Of a stretch of DNA of 64,000 bases, positions 12,743 to 34,652 are shown piece by piece. Position numbers and translations under genes: made by a program. Source of the DNA: Antedon mediterranea (lineage: Eukaryota; Echinodermata; Crinoidea; Comatulida; Antedonidae); contig NC_092671.1 of NCBI RefSeq assembly GCF_964355755.1, forward strand, positions 10,551,001-10,615,000, written 5' to 3'. Numbering within the stretch: the stretch's first letter is position 1; each line of letters begins with the position of its first letter. A model generated the notes under the pieces. That model made no database searches. It was not told the origin of the DNA and worked only from the letters and a program-made list of their open reading frames with translations.

Positions 12743-13268
12743 TGATGACTCGGCTAGTGGCACTTCAGATCTGTCGGACACCGATTCTGATTTCGTAATG
12801 GACAGCTACATTCCTTCAGCGCCACCTACCGATAAATCAAATGCAGCCAACGCAAGAAACCTACCTTCAGAACCGGGTAGAATCCAATTCTCATCTTCGG
12901 AGTCGGAGACAGAAGAACCAATTGGAACAAAATCCTTTGAAAACGATAACTTCCGTGGCAGTCGGACAAATGTTGACGGGGAATTTATCGAGGACGACTA
13001 CATGAAATGTCACATGACATCATCGACTGTAGATACGCGAGTGCTTAGTCCTAATCCCATGAATAGCGGAGGTACAACACCTAGGATACAATCGCCTTAC
13101 GGAATACTGCGATTTCAAGACGACGAGGTTGAATCGGAAATTGCGACTTCTGCACGCGACTGGCTTCTGTACCCAGAAGCCGGTAGTTCACCACACTATT
13201 CCTCCGAAAGGACAAATGCGAGTAATAAAGAAACAGATTTTTTAATTGAAAGTATTAATAGAAAATAA
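12725..13268 (+). CDS. Long alternative C-terminal exon of the BNIP2-family gene
   Basis: Using a second acceptor AG at 12723-12724, ten bases after the first, the same 9108 donor enters a different frame that stays open for 180 codons to TAA at 13266-13268. The tail is rich in Ser, Asp, Glu, Thr and Pro ([20 protein letters not shown] near its start) and looks disordered. Base composition is clearly more GC-rich than the flanks and falls back right after the stop, which argues for real coding. No domain is recognised. With the exon at 1946 the product would be 550 aa. The first acceptor instead gives the family-like ending VDKRYARA and stop at 12740-12742. Confidence 0.6.
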
Positions 13269-14846
13269 ATTTATTAAACTAGTTTACAAATAATGACTTA
13301 AATGCTTTGACATTTTTGATATGCATTGAGAAAATTTGAATTCCTTGTGTTTTAAAGATTTGAGAATTGATAGTGTTATAGTCTTGGGAATTACTTTCCA
13401 TTAATAAAATGGCTGTATTGCCGTGGTTATGTGGTTTAACCTTTTTTGCAGAAGAAATCGAAATGCAATGCTGACTTACTAGAATTCTTAAAATATTTAT
13501 AAGGGCAATATTATTTATAATGAAATTATGAAACACATTTTATTTTAAATGTTTATAATTTTAAACTTTATTATATCCTTAATTGCAGTTATACTGTTTT
13601 TACAGAAAGTGTATATGTACAAAATACAGTAAAATTGTAGTGTAAAATCTATGCTTGTTTTTTCAAAATACTATTTGAATTGCTTTAGTGTGATGCTGGC
13701 ACGTGGCATAGGCAGTAGACATTGTAAATAAAATATCTGAATGCGGAAAGATGCAAACGTATAACATAGTAATTTAATTATTGATTTTTAAAGTTAATAG
13801 CATGATTATTTATACAATTAAACATTTTTCAACTCACTTAATCGCCGAATACCAAAAATACCAGTTTTGTACAACTTATATGTAATGTTTATATAGAAAG
13901 ATTTATAATGTTGTAATGTGTATTGGTAAAGTAGTTTGATATATTTAATACTAAGCCATTTTAAACAATTATTATGCGTGTATATTGTATATAAATTATA
14001 TGATTAAATATATAGCCAACATAAACCGCCAGTTTGCAATTTATTCTCAATGAAAGTCCCTTGCCATCAAATTACCAGACAGAATACTTATGTTTTTAGA
14101 AATTTAATTTTGGATTGTCTCCTTTTTTTATTTTATTCCAGTCATGTAAAAGTGTACTGTATACTGTAATATATCGGTACTGGATACAGTATTTGGATTA
14201 TATTATTCCTCTACGCCATTGCAAGATAGTGTACTCGGAAACACTAACCTACCTGTACCATGTAGTGTAAATTGAAATTTCTTTGGAAATTTGTATAGCC
14301 TTGCAATTCCTATTTTATTTTAAACCGTCTTTGCTTTGTATGTCCTCACATTGTAGAGGATTTATTCCTTATCTTTATATATAGTATTTCCATCCTCCTC
14401 CGGTTGTTAGGCAAAATTTATTAAGCCCACTGGCAGAATAATTCCCTCATAATTTACAGATACTGTAATACAAGTCCATTGTAAACACGTTTTGCCACTC
14501 ATCGTAAACTAGCTATACCATTACCATGCTACTGTCCATGCAAGTACAAAATTAAACAACTCAAACCAACATATCAATCATATATTCTTTTATTACAACT
14601 ATATGAATGTCATTGATTTTTTTTTTGCAATAGATTATTAAATTACTATGATTTTCATCTAGATAATCTTGTTTTTAATTTAAATAGAGTTGCTACTTAA
14701 AGAGTGCATTTTCCTTTTGCTACAGTAAACTAGTATTGCATTTAAAAATACACGACATTACATTTTTCACACTTTTATTGTGTGATAATATCACATCATT
14801 ATTATGCATTATATTGTACAGGATTAACTGTATTTTGTAGTATATT
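13269..14846. other. Convergent 3' flank between the BNIP2-family gene and Hsc70
   Basis: No coding frame is supported. AATAAA signals for the plus-strand gene occur at 13264-13269 (overlapping the long-tail stop) and as ATTAATAAAATGG near 13400 and GTAAATAAAATATC near 13725. The rest is AT-rich sequence with no recognised repeat, probably 3' UTR plus a short spacer. Confidence 0.5.
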
Positions 14847-14852
14847 TTTATT
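14847..14852 (-). terminator. Polyadenylation signal of Hsc70
   Basis: AATAAA on the minus strand, about 75 bases after the Hsc70 stop codon. It is a good match, but cleavage-site evidence is lacking. Confidence 0.5.
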
Positions 14853-14927
14853 TATCGTAGTTTGGAATGATGGAAACTTGTAAATGATGGTCAAAGCAAG
14901 TATTCAAATATCAGTGTTCCTCGTTAT

Positions 14928-17976
<3,049 letters not shown>

Positions 17977-18561
17977 GTTTGCTAGTCAATTGTCTGTTTC
18001 TGGAAATAAAATTTAAATTTATTAAATAGATTGAAAATGGCTATGCCTAGCCACTAAGTAATAACAATTTAATTTTAGGCTAGTTTAATGCTAGACGAAA
18101 GAAAAGTAAAAAAAAAAAAGAGTCATGTATCAAGGTCGATCACCACGTGCTGCCCGATATGATGTCATTTTGGTAATTTCTACTTCCACTTTGCACTTCA
18201 CTTATAAATGAACAATCAATTTTTCATAATTATAAATGGCTGGAAGGTAAAAAAAGTAACTGAACACTATAGACCTAAACATCATAACTAATTAGTCATG
18301 TAAGCTAGGTCTACTAGCTACTCATAGATAGGCTAGGCCTAGCCTAGTAGGACTTGCGGCGAACTGACTCCCTGAAAATTTCTATTCTGTCAAATTATTA
18401 GTTAGAGAAAGGAAGAAGGGCCGGGTCTTTAAATTCCTTATTACTAGCTAGAGGGCTGCATTTTATAAATCAGCAGTTTGGGAATGAGCATAAACATAAT
18501 CAGACTTGTTAGATTCAGTTCTTATTCTATTTTATATAAACAAAAGTATAAAAGAACTTAC

Positions 18562-18680
18562 CTTTTCTTATCTAGGTAGCCTACGTTGAGATCAATGTCC
18601 CGATCCTTACTCTCAGAGGTTCACTGGAGGATTGAACAAAAGTACCGGTGGTTTTAGCTCGTTTTACACGCGACGACGAG
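18562..18680 (-). other. HSPA8: Probable non-coding first exon (5' UTR) of Hsc70
   Basis: A donor AAAAG|GTAAGTT on the minus strand ends this exon at 18562. The acceptor TTTCCAG|AAACAG at 18000-18001 precedes the start-codon exon. The upstream border (transcription start) is an estimate. The sequence is more GC-rich than its surroundings, as expected for a promoter-proximal exon. Confidence 0.55.
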
Positions 18681-18882
18681 GAAGTTATCGATTATGTCAG
18701 CCTCTCCCAACGAATGTTTTAATTTTAAAGGTAAAATATAATTAAATAGAACCAACATAAATTCTATATTTTAATAGTAAATTGCCAGATAATATAGATT
18801 AATATTATGTAATAATCTAGAGGTATTGAAATTGAACAAATGTTACAATTTTACGTGTATTTTGAATATATACTTGGTTAAA

Positions 18883-18895
18883 GAACGTTCTCGAA
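18883..18895 (-). promoter_or_regulatory. Heat-shock element (three perfect units)
   Basis: GAACGTTCTCGAA reads as GAA-nn-TTC-nn-GAA, the HSF1 trimer consensus with no mismatch. It lies about 200 bp upstream of the likely Hsc70 first exon. Confidence 0.7.
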
Positions 18896-18969
18896 AGGAA
18901 ATTAAACGCTTCATTGAGTCCGTTGTCATGTCACGTGGGCTGCAAAATGCGGTTTTGGGGTTTTCCAGT

Positions 18970-18982
18970 GAAGTTTCTGGAA
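18970..18982 (-). promoter_or_regulatory. Second heat-shock element (three perfect units)
   Basis: GAAGTTTCTGGAA, again GAA-nn-TTC-nn-GAA, with further GAA units just beyond (AAAGAAAC, TTGAAAG). It is about 75 bp upstream of the first element. Confidence 0.7.
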
Positions 18983-19282
18983 AGAAACTTTTGAAAGAAT
19001 GACATGGAACAATGGTATATAATTAGGCACTATTTCTCTGAAGAAGACAATATATAATTGATAAAAATATAATTAGGTCTGAACTTTGTTCACAGGTGGT
19101 TCATTAGCCAGACCAGTAATAGTAAAATACAGTAGTAATTTCAATCAAAATTGATAACAAATTAATATAGTTATCGTAGACAAATCTAGAAGCTTCGCCT
19201 CGACGGAAATTAATCATCATAAAATCTCTGATCTGATCCTCTCCTTCTATATCCAAAGATGCTTGTATACGGGGCCCCTCAT

Positions 19283-20836
19283 CAGGGCCGTAGCCAGGAT
19301 TTGTCAGGGGGGGGGGGGGTGACCCAATGTCCGAACACCACCCCGGGGTGGGGCCTGAGGCGAAGCGAATTTTGTCAAATGACACCCCTAGATGGCCGGA
19401 AAAGACACTCTAATGCAGCGATCGTACTTGGACTCGTGGACTATAACATTTGTTGCCGTATGTTAGATGCGCGTGCTCTGTGCGGAACCGCCGATTGTTT
19501 GATCATTTACTCGGTATTTTATTTTGCGTTCAAGTTCAATGCGAACGTACGTCTAGGAGAAGCCCCGAAAAAAGCACACTGTGTGAAGGCAAATATTATA
19601 GCTCTATCTATAATATTTATTTACAGCAATTTGTTGAGGAAATTAATTATGCCAATGTAAATAGGTGATATTGATACATTTGAGTACGTATCGGCTGGTG
19701 GTCTAGAAAAAAATAATCGGATGCCATAATGTGAACTACAATGATACCATAGATATTATAGTGTAAAATATTAATGTTCACTATAATCCTCTATTATACA
19801 TTACACTTCATAGCCACACATAAATACTGATGTATGTCGGAAGGCTATATACTTTATGCATGCTGTCTGACTGCCAGTGATCTAAACAATTGGTACGCAG
19901 TTGTCTGGCGGTGTCCTTTGTACGAATCGTTCGTGCCCCAGCTCGCTGTGAGACGCGTCAATCATGTTACATGCAGGGACCAAACATTTATTTTTCAGGT
20001 TAAAATCGGCAATTCATTTGCAACTCTTAGGGCCTGTTTCTGCTGCAACTGCTCAAAATACGGTATAAAAATACGGTATAAAATACGGTATTTTTTATAC
20101 CGTATTTTTTATTACCCCGTTTCTGCTAACAATACTTCTTGGGTGGTCGTGTTAAATTTCATCTTTTTTACCCAAATTGCCATTCATTTATTTGATCGAT
20201 AATTAAAAGTCGCAATAAAGGAAGTTTTACGTCTCACTTTCAACAGCCTATCCCTTGTGATAGAGATGTTGTGAGAGTACAGAAAACATCGTAATAGGGA
20301 CAATTAATTCGTTCCCTCCCCGAGTTATTGTATTTTGCAATGTTGTACTGCTTTCGCAGGCTCTTCAGCTTTGAGTTTACTTGCTTTGGAGACAAGTCTA
20401 TTCCATACTCCTGCTTTATTTTTTTTAGAAATGTCTTTATAAATGTGGTTGTCCCTTTTATTACCTTTTAGTTGGCCAGACATTTTAGCTTCCTCACACA
20501 CATTTATTTAGTAAAACTGTGACGTCTTCGCTCCACATTTTCGCCGAATATATCTATACACGTGTGTAAAGCAGCTGACAGCGACAGAAAATAAAAACAC
20601 AAATGTTGACCTTTTGTCATGTAAAAAAAAAATACAACGAGTTTACGAATTTTTCAATTTACGAACAACTTTTTGTACTGTGGGGCACGTATTTGGACGA
20701 TTTTCGGAGATGAGGGTGAGGTATTGGGCATGTCGGGGGATGGGGGTTCGCAGTCGGTTAGGGGGGGGGGGGTTCGCTGTAAAGGGGGGGGGGGGGTTCG
20801 CCCGAACCATAAACCCCCCCCCTGGCTACGGGCCTG
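19283..20836. mobile_element. 1.55-kb non-autonomous hAT-like element with 5-bp target duplication
   Basis: Ends CAGGGCCGTAGCCAGG and CCCTGGCTACGGGCCTG are inverted repeats, flanked by CTCAT at 19278-19282 and 20837-20841. Long G runs lie just inside both ends. A tract at about 20060-20110 (ATACGGTATAAAATACGGTA and its reverse) can form a hairpin. Internal sequence near 19891-19945 is related, in reverse, to 35855-35910 in the element at 34653-36429. No transposase frame is supported. A 5-bp duplication with CAGG ends fits hAT5-type elements, which is an inference. Confidence 0.75.
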
Positions 20837-20841
20837 CTCAT

Positions 20842-21917
20842 TATAATATTTAATATTTGTTTGAAGGTTTGGATGGTAAAATGTTGATAAAAAGTTTTGA
20901 AAAGAACTGTGATCTATTATATAATAATGAGAAACTGAATAATATAAATTATAAACTTAAATGAACGCTTCGGCGCACTTTCTTTTGAATAGTGTGAAGT
21001 TCACAAATTCATGCCCGGTGGTGTTACACATACTGCATGGTATTGAAATCGTAAATTATACTAAATAACGGAGGATCATCATATCGACGAAAGATAAACA
21101 TACATATCTTATATTATATAAAACGAAACAAATAGTAAAGTTTTCATTCTAGAAAAAACTATAGGTCACTTGCTTATCAAATGACGTCATAATAAGAGCA
21201 AACGTCGATACAGTACAGTACGAGTTTATTGTTCTTTTGATCATGACGTCATTTGATTTGATTAAAAAAAATATTATTTTCATCAAGGACAGCATAAATG
21301 GTTATCCTATAGCTAGGCCTATAGAGAGAACACTTTTCGAATGAAACATTTCTGTTTATGTGCCATTCGATCATGGCGGTAAAGTCTAAGTTACGTCGAC
21401 AGGAAACCAGCCTTAAGATGACTGCATTGAAAAATATATCATAAATATTTACAATACAGAATTATCATGCGAAGAGAAAATAATTAATAATACTTTAAAA
21501 CCTAAAGTATAGCAAGAAAAGTACTTTACTTTACTTTAGCAGTCCCTGACCAATTCATCTTTGTACATTGTATATTATGTTTTGTTGGTCAAATAAATAT
21601 ATGAAATGAAAAGTAGACACTTAGAGCTCTATCCTATTATCTATTCTATCCTATAGCAACTTTTATATTGTCAAGATTATTCGTGACATTGATATAGACA
21701 TGAAACGTTTATCTTTTTTATTTTAGATTATAAAAGGATTCCAATGGAAATAAGAAGTTTTTTGGGCTACCCTGACATTTTTTTTTTATAAAAGTATTTA
21801 TTGGTAATGTCAGTAATTGAGTATAAATTATATACATTACATTACAAATCACTGTCACACACAAAGAATGTGAAGACTCTACAGAGGGCGCAATTGATAT
21901 TGCGATCACATGTGTAC
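20842..21917. other. Spacer upstream of MCM6
   Basis: No gene recognised. It holds an inverted pair of palindromic CRE-like sites (see 21176-21257) and otherwise AT-rich unique-looking sequence. MCM6 transcription probably starts near 21930-22029. Confidence 0.4.
21176..21257. repeat. Inverted repeat carrying two TGACGTCA sites
   Basis: ATCAAATGACGTCAT at 21176-21190 and ATGACGTCATTTGAT at 21243-21257 are perfect 15-bp inverted arms about 52 bp apart. Each contains the palindromic CREB/ATF site. This could be a small foldback repeat or a regulatory pair. Confidence 0.6.
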
Positions 21918-21929
21918 TTGGCGCGAAAA
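21918..21929 (+). promoter_or_regulatory. E2F-type site in the MCM6 promoter
   Basis: TTGGCGCGAAAA matches the E2F consensus (TTTCGCGCC on the other strand) and lies about 100 bp before the MCM6 start codon. MCM genes are well-known E2F targets. A weaker GAGGGCGCAATT lies about 35 bp further upstream. Confidence 0.6.
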
Positions 21930-22029
21930 TGTTAAAGGGCCTTTAAATTGTAAAAAACTATACAAAAAAAACAAACAGTGAACTAAAACAAAAAGTACTT
22001 GTTGCAATAAGCACTGTAAATTGTTGAAA

Positions 22030-29797
<7,768 letters not shown>

Positions 29798-30494
29798 GTA
29801 AGGCCCTGTTTTATAGTAAAGAATGTCTATGGAATCCCTTTCTTTCTGGTATTACATGAAAAGGATCCCTTATTGGTTGTACATCCAAATTTCACGATTG
29901 ATGCTTGAGTAAGGCCCTGTTTTATAGACTGTCTATGGAATCACTTTCTTTCTGGTATTACATGAAAAGGATCCCTTATTGGTTGTGCATCCAAATTTCA
30001 CGATTGATGCTTAAGTAAGGCCCTGTTTTATAGACTGTCTATGGAATCCCTTTCTTTCTGGTATTACATGAAAAGGATCCCTTATTGGTTGTAAATCCAA
30101 ATTTCACGATTGATGCTTGAGTAAGGCCCTGTTTTATAGACTGTCTATGGAATCCCTTTCTTTCTGGTATTACATGAAAAGGATCCCTTATTGGTTGTAA
30201 ATCCAAATTTCACGATTGATGCTTGAGTAAGGCCCTGTTTTATAGACTGTCTATGGAATCCCTTTCTTTCTGGTATTACATGAAAAGGATCCCTTATTGG
30301 TTGTAAATCCAAATTTCACGATTGATGCTTGAGTAAGGCCCTGTTTTATAGACTGTCTATGGAATCCCTTTCTTTCTGGTATTACATGAAAAGGATCCCT
30401 TATTGGTTGTACATCCAAATTTCACGATTGATGCCTGAGTAAGGCCCTGTTTTATAGACTGTCTATGGAATCCCTTTCTTTCTGGTAAAAACCC

Positions 30495-30500
30495 AATAAA
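30495..30500 (+). terminator. Polyadenylation signal after the MCM6 repeat array
   Basis: AATAAA lies eight bases beyond the last repeat unit, so a transcript ending here would carry all seven copies. No AATAAA was seen inside the unit. Confidence 0.5.
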
Positions 30501-32041
30501 TATAGTAACAATTTGAAATCTGTATGACAGATGCTTGTAATGGACAATACAGCCTGTATATTTACAAACACTTATTTGTTGCCTTTGTATATTTATTTGT
30601 GTGTACTATATTCTATTATGTGTGCGCATACAGTACATGTAGCCTAGTGTTGTATTACAAACATCTAGCAAACGTTTTGATTGAATCGGATAAAGAATAT
30701 CTTTATAAAAGAATTTGTGCCAAGTACTGTGTAAAGAACCATGGCAAAATACCAGGTGTTATAAGGTTGTATATTTGATGGAGATTTTGAGTAAACTTAT
30801 AATACACAATTGTATATACATGCTCACTATACCAAATAGATTTTCTAGTTTATAGAATAACATGTAGCTTTCTAAACAAATTAAATAAAAGAAAGACAAT
30901 TGTTTGCGTTTATTTGTTGCCATAATACTGTGTAAAAACCTGCCTGCATTACGGACTGTCATATTGAAAAGTGAATACTGTATTAACCTTGAACACAGAA
31001 TTGGGTCAATTTAGTTTACAGGGCTGGCCTTCGCATATGGAGAATTCTTATGACCGTCGTACAGTACAGTACAATGCAAACTCTTCCTTCTGTCTACACT
31101 ATTAAACTTTGTGAGAAAAATATGCGATGTGCCCATATATGGACATGATGATGTTATATCACTACCATATTTGGGTAGATCACACTTTTTGTTGTTGATT
31201 GTGCACAAATGACTATTTCTCATTTTAACTCGCTTTATCACACAATACAGGGTTTATGTTACCTAATAGGTGAAACACATTTATTGGTAATACAAGGAAT
31301 ACAAACATTCATAACAATAAATTTAATATTGGTATAAATTTGATCTATTGTACAAATTATAACTATTGGTGAAATCAAACAGCAAAATAGTTTATTTATG
31401 AAACTACTGTAAGTAGTATGGTACAGTATGTTGACGTACGATGATGCAACTTGATTTTAATTTCGTCAAGATCGTGTCATTGTAATGGTTCTGAACAGGA
31501 TTGGTTTACTTTACTAGTAATTTTGTAGCAATACTCACATGATCTCTTTAAGTTTAATGTTCTAATGTCCCATAAAACCAATATTCTAAGAAATTAAATG
31601 ATTAACCCATTCTATTTCCAAATAGGAATCTTAGTCTTTATAGTTGATAGTTGTATGTAACATAGTGCAAAGTCAGAAAACCATGTACAGTATGATGTTG
31701 GTATTTAATTACAGTAAGTATAATAATATCCTATTGCATGCTATCTGTACATTAAATGTTAGTATCTGTTTTCTGGTTCTGAAGTACAGGTACCAGTTAG
31801 CTGACAGTAAATCATTATATCTATCTCCCTATAAGCAAAACTTTTTTTACATGAACCAACAACCAATTTTTTAGATCCATAATTATGTACAAGGTACACA
31901 GAATATGTTTTTATTTTATTACAGTGTCTTCTTTCCAATCCTTTATTGACAATAGAAGTCAATGGTTTCATCACTATATATTCCATCTGGAGCAATATTG
32001 CAATGTCACTAAAAAATCACTAAAATTAAATTTCTTCTCAT
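30501..32041. other. Spacer between MCM6 and COA3 3' ends
   Basis: No gene supported. It contains a MITE relic at about 31085-31205 (TCTGTCTACACTATTAAACTT, GCGATGTGCCCATATATGGAC, ACTACCATATTTGGG) whose right end is degraded. A minus-strand AATAAA near 31909-31914 could serve COA3. Confidence 0.45.
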
Positions 32042-32846
32042 TTATGTTGGCTTGTTTGGGTCTTCAAAGTCATCTAGAAAATTCTCTTGAGAAACAGCAT
32101 AAATCGAATAGGAATCTATTTAGTTTTGTTAAGGAGAAGAAATAATAATTGTGAAGAAATTGAACGGAGTTCACTCCTCTGATGTGTCTCTTGTTATTAA
32201 ATATTAGTATGACTTGGATATACAGTCAGTACCCTGCCTGTGTTGATGGTCCACTGTCCAATATCAGTAGCTAGTAGAAGTAAGTAGCTTTATTTATACT
32301 GTATCTATATTCCTATCTAGCTAGACTGCAAAAACCACAAGAAAGTAATAAAATACAGTAATATTAATAATTACTGTATTAATATTAAATAATAAATACA
32401 GCAGTATGCCAATAAATAAGTATTTTTTTATTTATATTTTTTGTAGCAGGATATTAATTTTAGTATCACTGAAGTGCTAAATCTAAATGAGTTTAAATAA
32501 TTCCAAAGACAATATTTAAAATAATGACATGATATTATTCATCTGGAAGATAAGCCTAGCCTAGGCCCCTATCCTATAGCTGGGTGGGCCTCATGCATTC
32601 AGTTCTGTGTAAAAAAAGGATACAGACTCCGGCAACTCCAGCCCCAAGTAGCAGGGCTACAAGTGTATTTCGTTTTAACCAATTTTTCTTCTTTATTTGA
32701 TGAATTTTTTCCATATGAGCCTTTGTAACTTTCGCCATGTATTGCCTATCAGCATCTGTCAAATTGTCAGTTCTAGGATTAACTCTAGTCATTTGTTCTG
32801 GTGGTTTAATGTTGGATCCAAGAGTGTTGCCCGAGGAAGTCGCCAT
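32042..32846 (-). CDS. COA3: Cytochrome c oxidase assembly factor 3 (COA3/CCDC56)
   Basis: Mitochondrial inner-membrane protein that stabilises newly made COX1 in the MITRAC assembly intermediate. Exon 1 is 32624-32846 and exon 2 is 32042-32115, joined in phase 1 to give 98 aa (human 106). Exon 1 encodes a charged helix (NLTDADRQYMAKVTKAHMEK, then KKKNWLKRN) and the start of one membrane segment, LVALLLGAGVAGV. The splice restores VYSYSIYAVSQENFLDDFED, aligning with the family pattern [21 protein letters not shown]. The donor GTATCC is non-ideal but phase and homology agree. Reading straight through exon 1 would give an unrelated tail and stop at 32574. In-frame Mets at 32909 and 32879 could extend the N-terminus. 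I chose 32846 because MATSSGN resembles the usual short COA3 start. Confidence 0.85.
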
Positions 32847-32929
32847 GTTGCTTTTTTGTGTTACGCTAGTGAAATCCATGAGGCGGTATCCACCAAAGCG
32901 AACTGGCAAGATCCATGAGAGGTAATATT

Positions 32930-34652
32930 GTCTATGAGGAAGTGATTAACCTTTGACAGAAGGAGTAGGAGGAGCAAAAAAGTGAATCCGAGAGAATAAT
33001 GTGAGTGACCGATAGAGGGAGTATGAGTACTTACTCAACTCAACTCAAGAACTTAACTACCACGAACATTTTTATAGCAGCAACAGGTTTATGATAAAGT
33101 TATTATTTACTGCAGTATCGCATATTTATAAATTGAGTTCAACTAAATAAGAGGAATCAGAGGCTTGCCTAGAAAACGATAGTGTCACGAATTACAGCAC
33201 AATTACAGGATATTGTAAGCAAAGTTGTTTTTCTTTTTAGCTGTGTGTGTGTAGGCCTGGCCGCGCAAGTAAGTCCAGCTAGTTGTTTTGAACTTCAAGG
33301 CCACAGGCAAGCCATCTCCGGGATAAAGTTTTCATAAAGTGATAACACGTATGTGGGCTTACTATCAGACATTTATATATATATATATATATTTGTTTTA
33401 AAGGCGTTAGTTTGTACAAGACATATTATAATCGACGCCAATGCCGTATCGTGGCACCAGTACATCTTAGAAATATAATGTTAAACCTTACAGTATTTAA
33501 ACAATAAAAAGTTTACCGATATTGGTCCTAATTATTAAAGTATAATAATATTAAAAGTAAGACCTGGACAGGGTATTACAGTTGTTGTTGGAAGTTGTGA
33601 ACTCTAACTGACCTTCTTTGATGTAATCTAGTTTGAAATACATTATAATGTACAGTAAAAGGGTGGATATACACTGTTTCTCTCTTTACGTTGAGTAAAC
33701 AGAGAGGGACACACATCAAGTAATAGCCTATGTATATTTATAGTCCTCTGCCAGCACCTTTTTATCCCAGCATGGTTTCTAACTGTACAATATTCAATGA
33801 TGCAAAAAAAAAAAAATGATTTCAATCACTTCTATTGCCCCCAAATATATAAAGTATTTAGATAATTAGTATCATAATCAGTTTAATTGTAATAGGAGGT
33901 TAAAAGATAAAGATTTATCTTGTCGAGTTTAACCTTTTACAAAATGGGTTAATAAACATTATGACATTTTCTAGACTTGATAAATGAAATAAAAGAAATA
34001 CTAGCATGGAGATAACAGATGGTACTAGTCTTCAATAACCCAGTCATGCCATGTAAAATGAATAAATCTGTATTCCTCCTCCTATTTCTATCTATAGAAG
34101 CTTTAGGTTAATGATACAAAAAAGGAATTAATTTTGTAGCGTGTCTAGTTTTATTAAGTTATAGTTATACTATATAATTATGTGGTGGAATGCATGTACA
34201 GTATACTTTTTGTTATCACAAAAACTTGTTGTTATTCATTGAAAAGGCGTTCAAAAGTGTATAATATTATATACAAAAGAATAACCTTGATCTCTTTATG
34301 CTCTATTAATTAGCGTTGTTAGATTATTAAAATACACTGTATAGATACACTTTAGTAAAGCAGTGAGCTTATAGTGCTTATATTAAATAATTAATAATGC
34401 GTCTAAAAAAGATGTTTAAATTAATTATCCAGCACAACATTACATGATAGTTAGATTTGTAGTTTGTTTTTTTATTCAGAGAAGATTAAAAATTTTTTTT
34501 TTTTTTTTTTTCATAAATTATTGTGTAAAAAATATTTCTTAACTACTGTAAATGGTAAAATAACTGTAATTGTGTTATGGCAAAACTGAGTTGTATTTTA
34601 CTGTATGGAAACAACTTTTGGTAAGGTTTCGATAACAAAACTGAGACATAGG
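32930..34652. other. Intergenic sequence upstream of COA3
   Basis: No coding frame is supported. It has an (AT)n tract at about 33373-33393 and a long poly-T run near 34491-34510. A donor-like GCGCAAGTAAGT near 33265 could belong to an untranslated first exon of the plus-strand gene, but nothing confirms it. Confidence 0.4.

Noticed and set aside
19259-20853. Several frames of 72-133 codons (for example 19259-19660, 19834-20202)
   Set aside because: They lie within a non-autonomous transposon, run through G-rich ends, and show no domain or splice support.
29858-30487. Extra coding exons of MCM6
   Set aside because: Each copy lacks a usable acceptor and follows the real stop; they are 3' UTR repeats.
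32574-32909. Single-exon 111-aa form of the COA3 gene
   Set aside because: Its last residues are intron sequence; splicing at 32624 to 32115 restores the family C-terminus, and the extra N-terminal residues are not typical.
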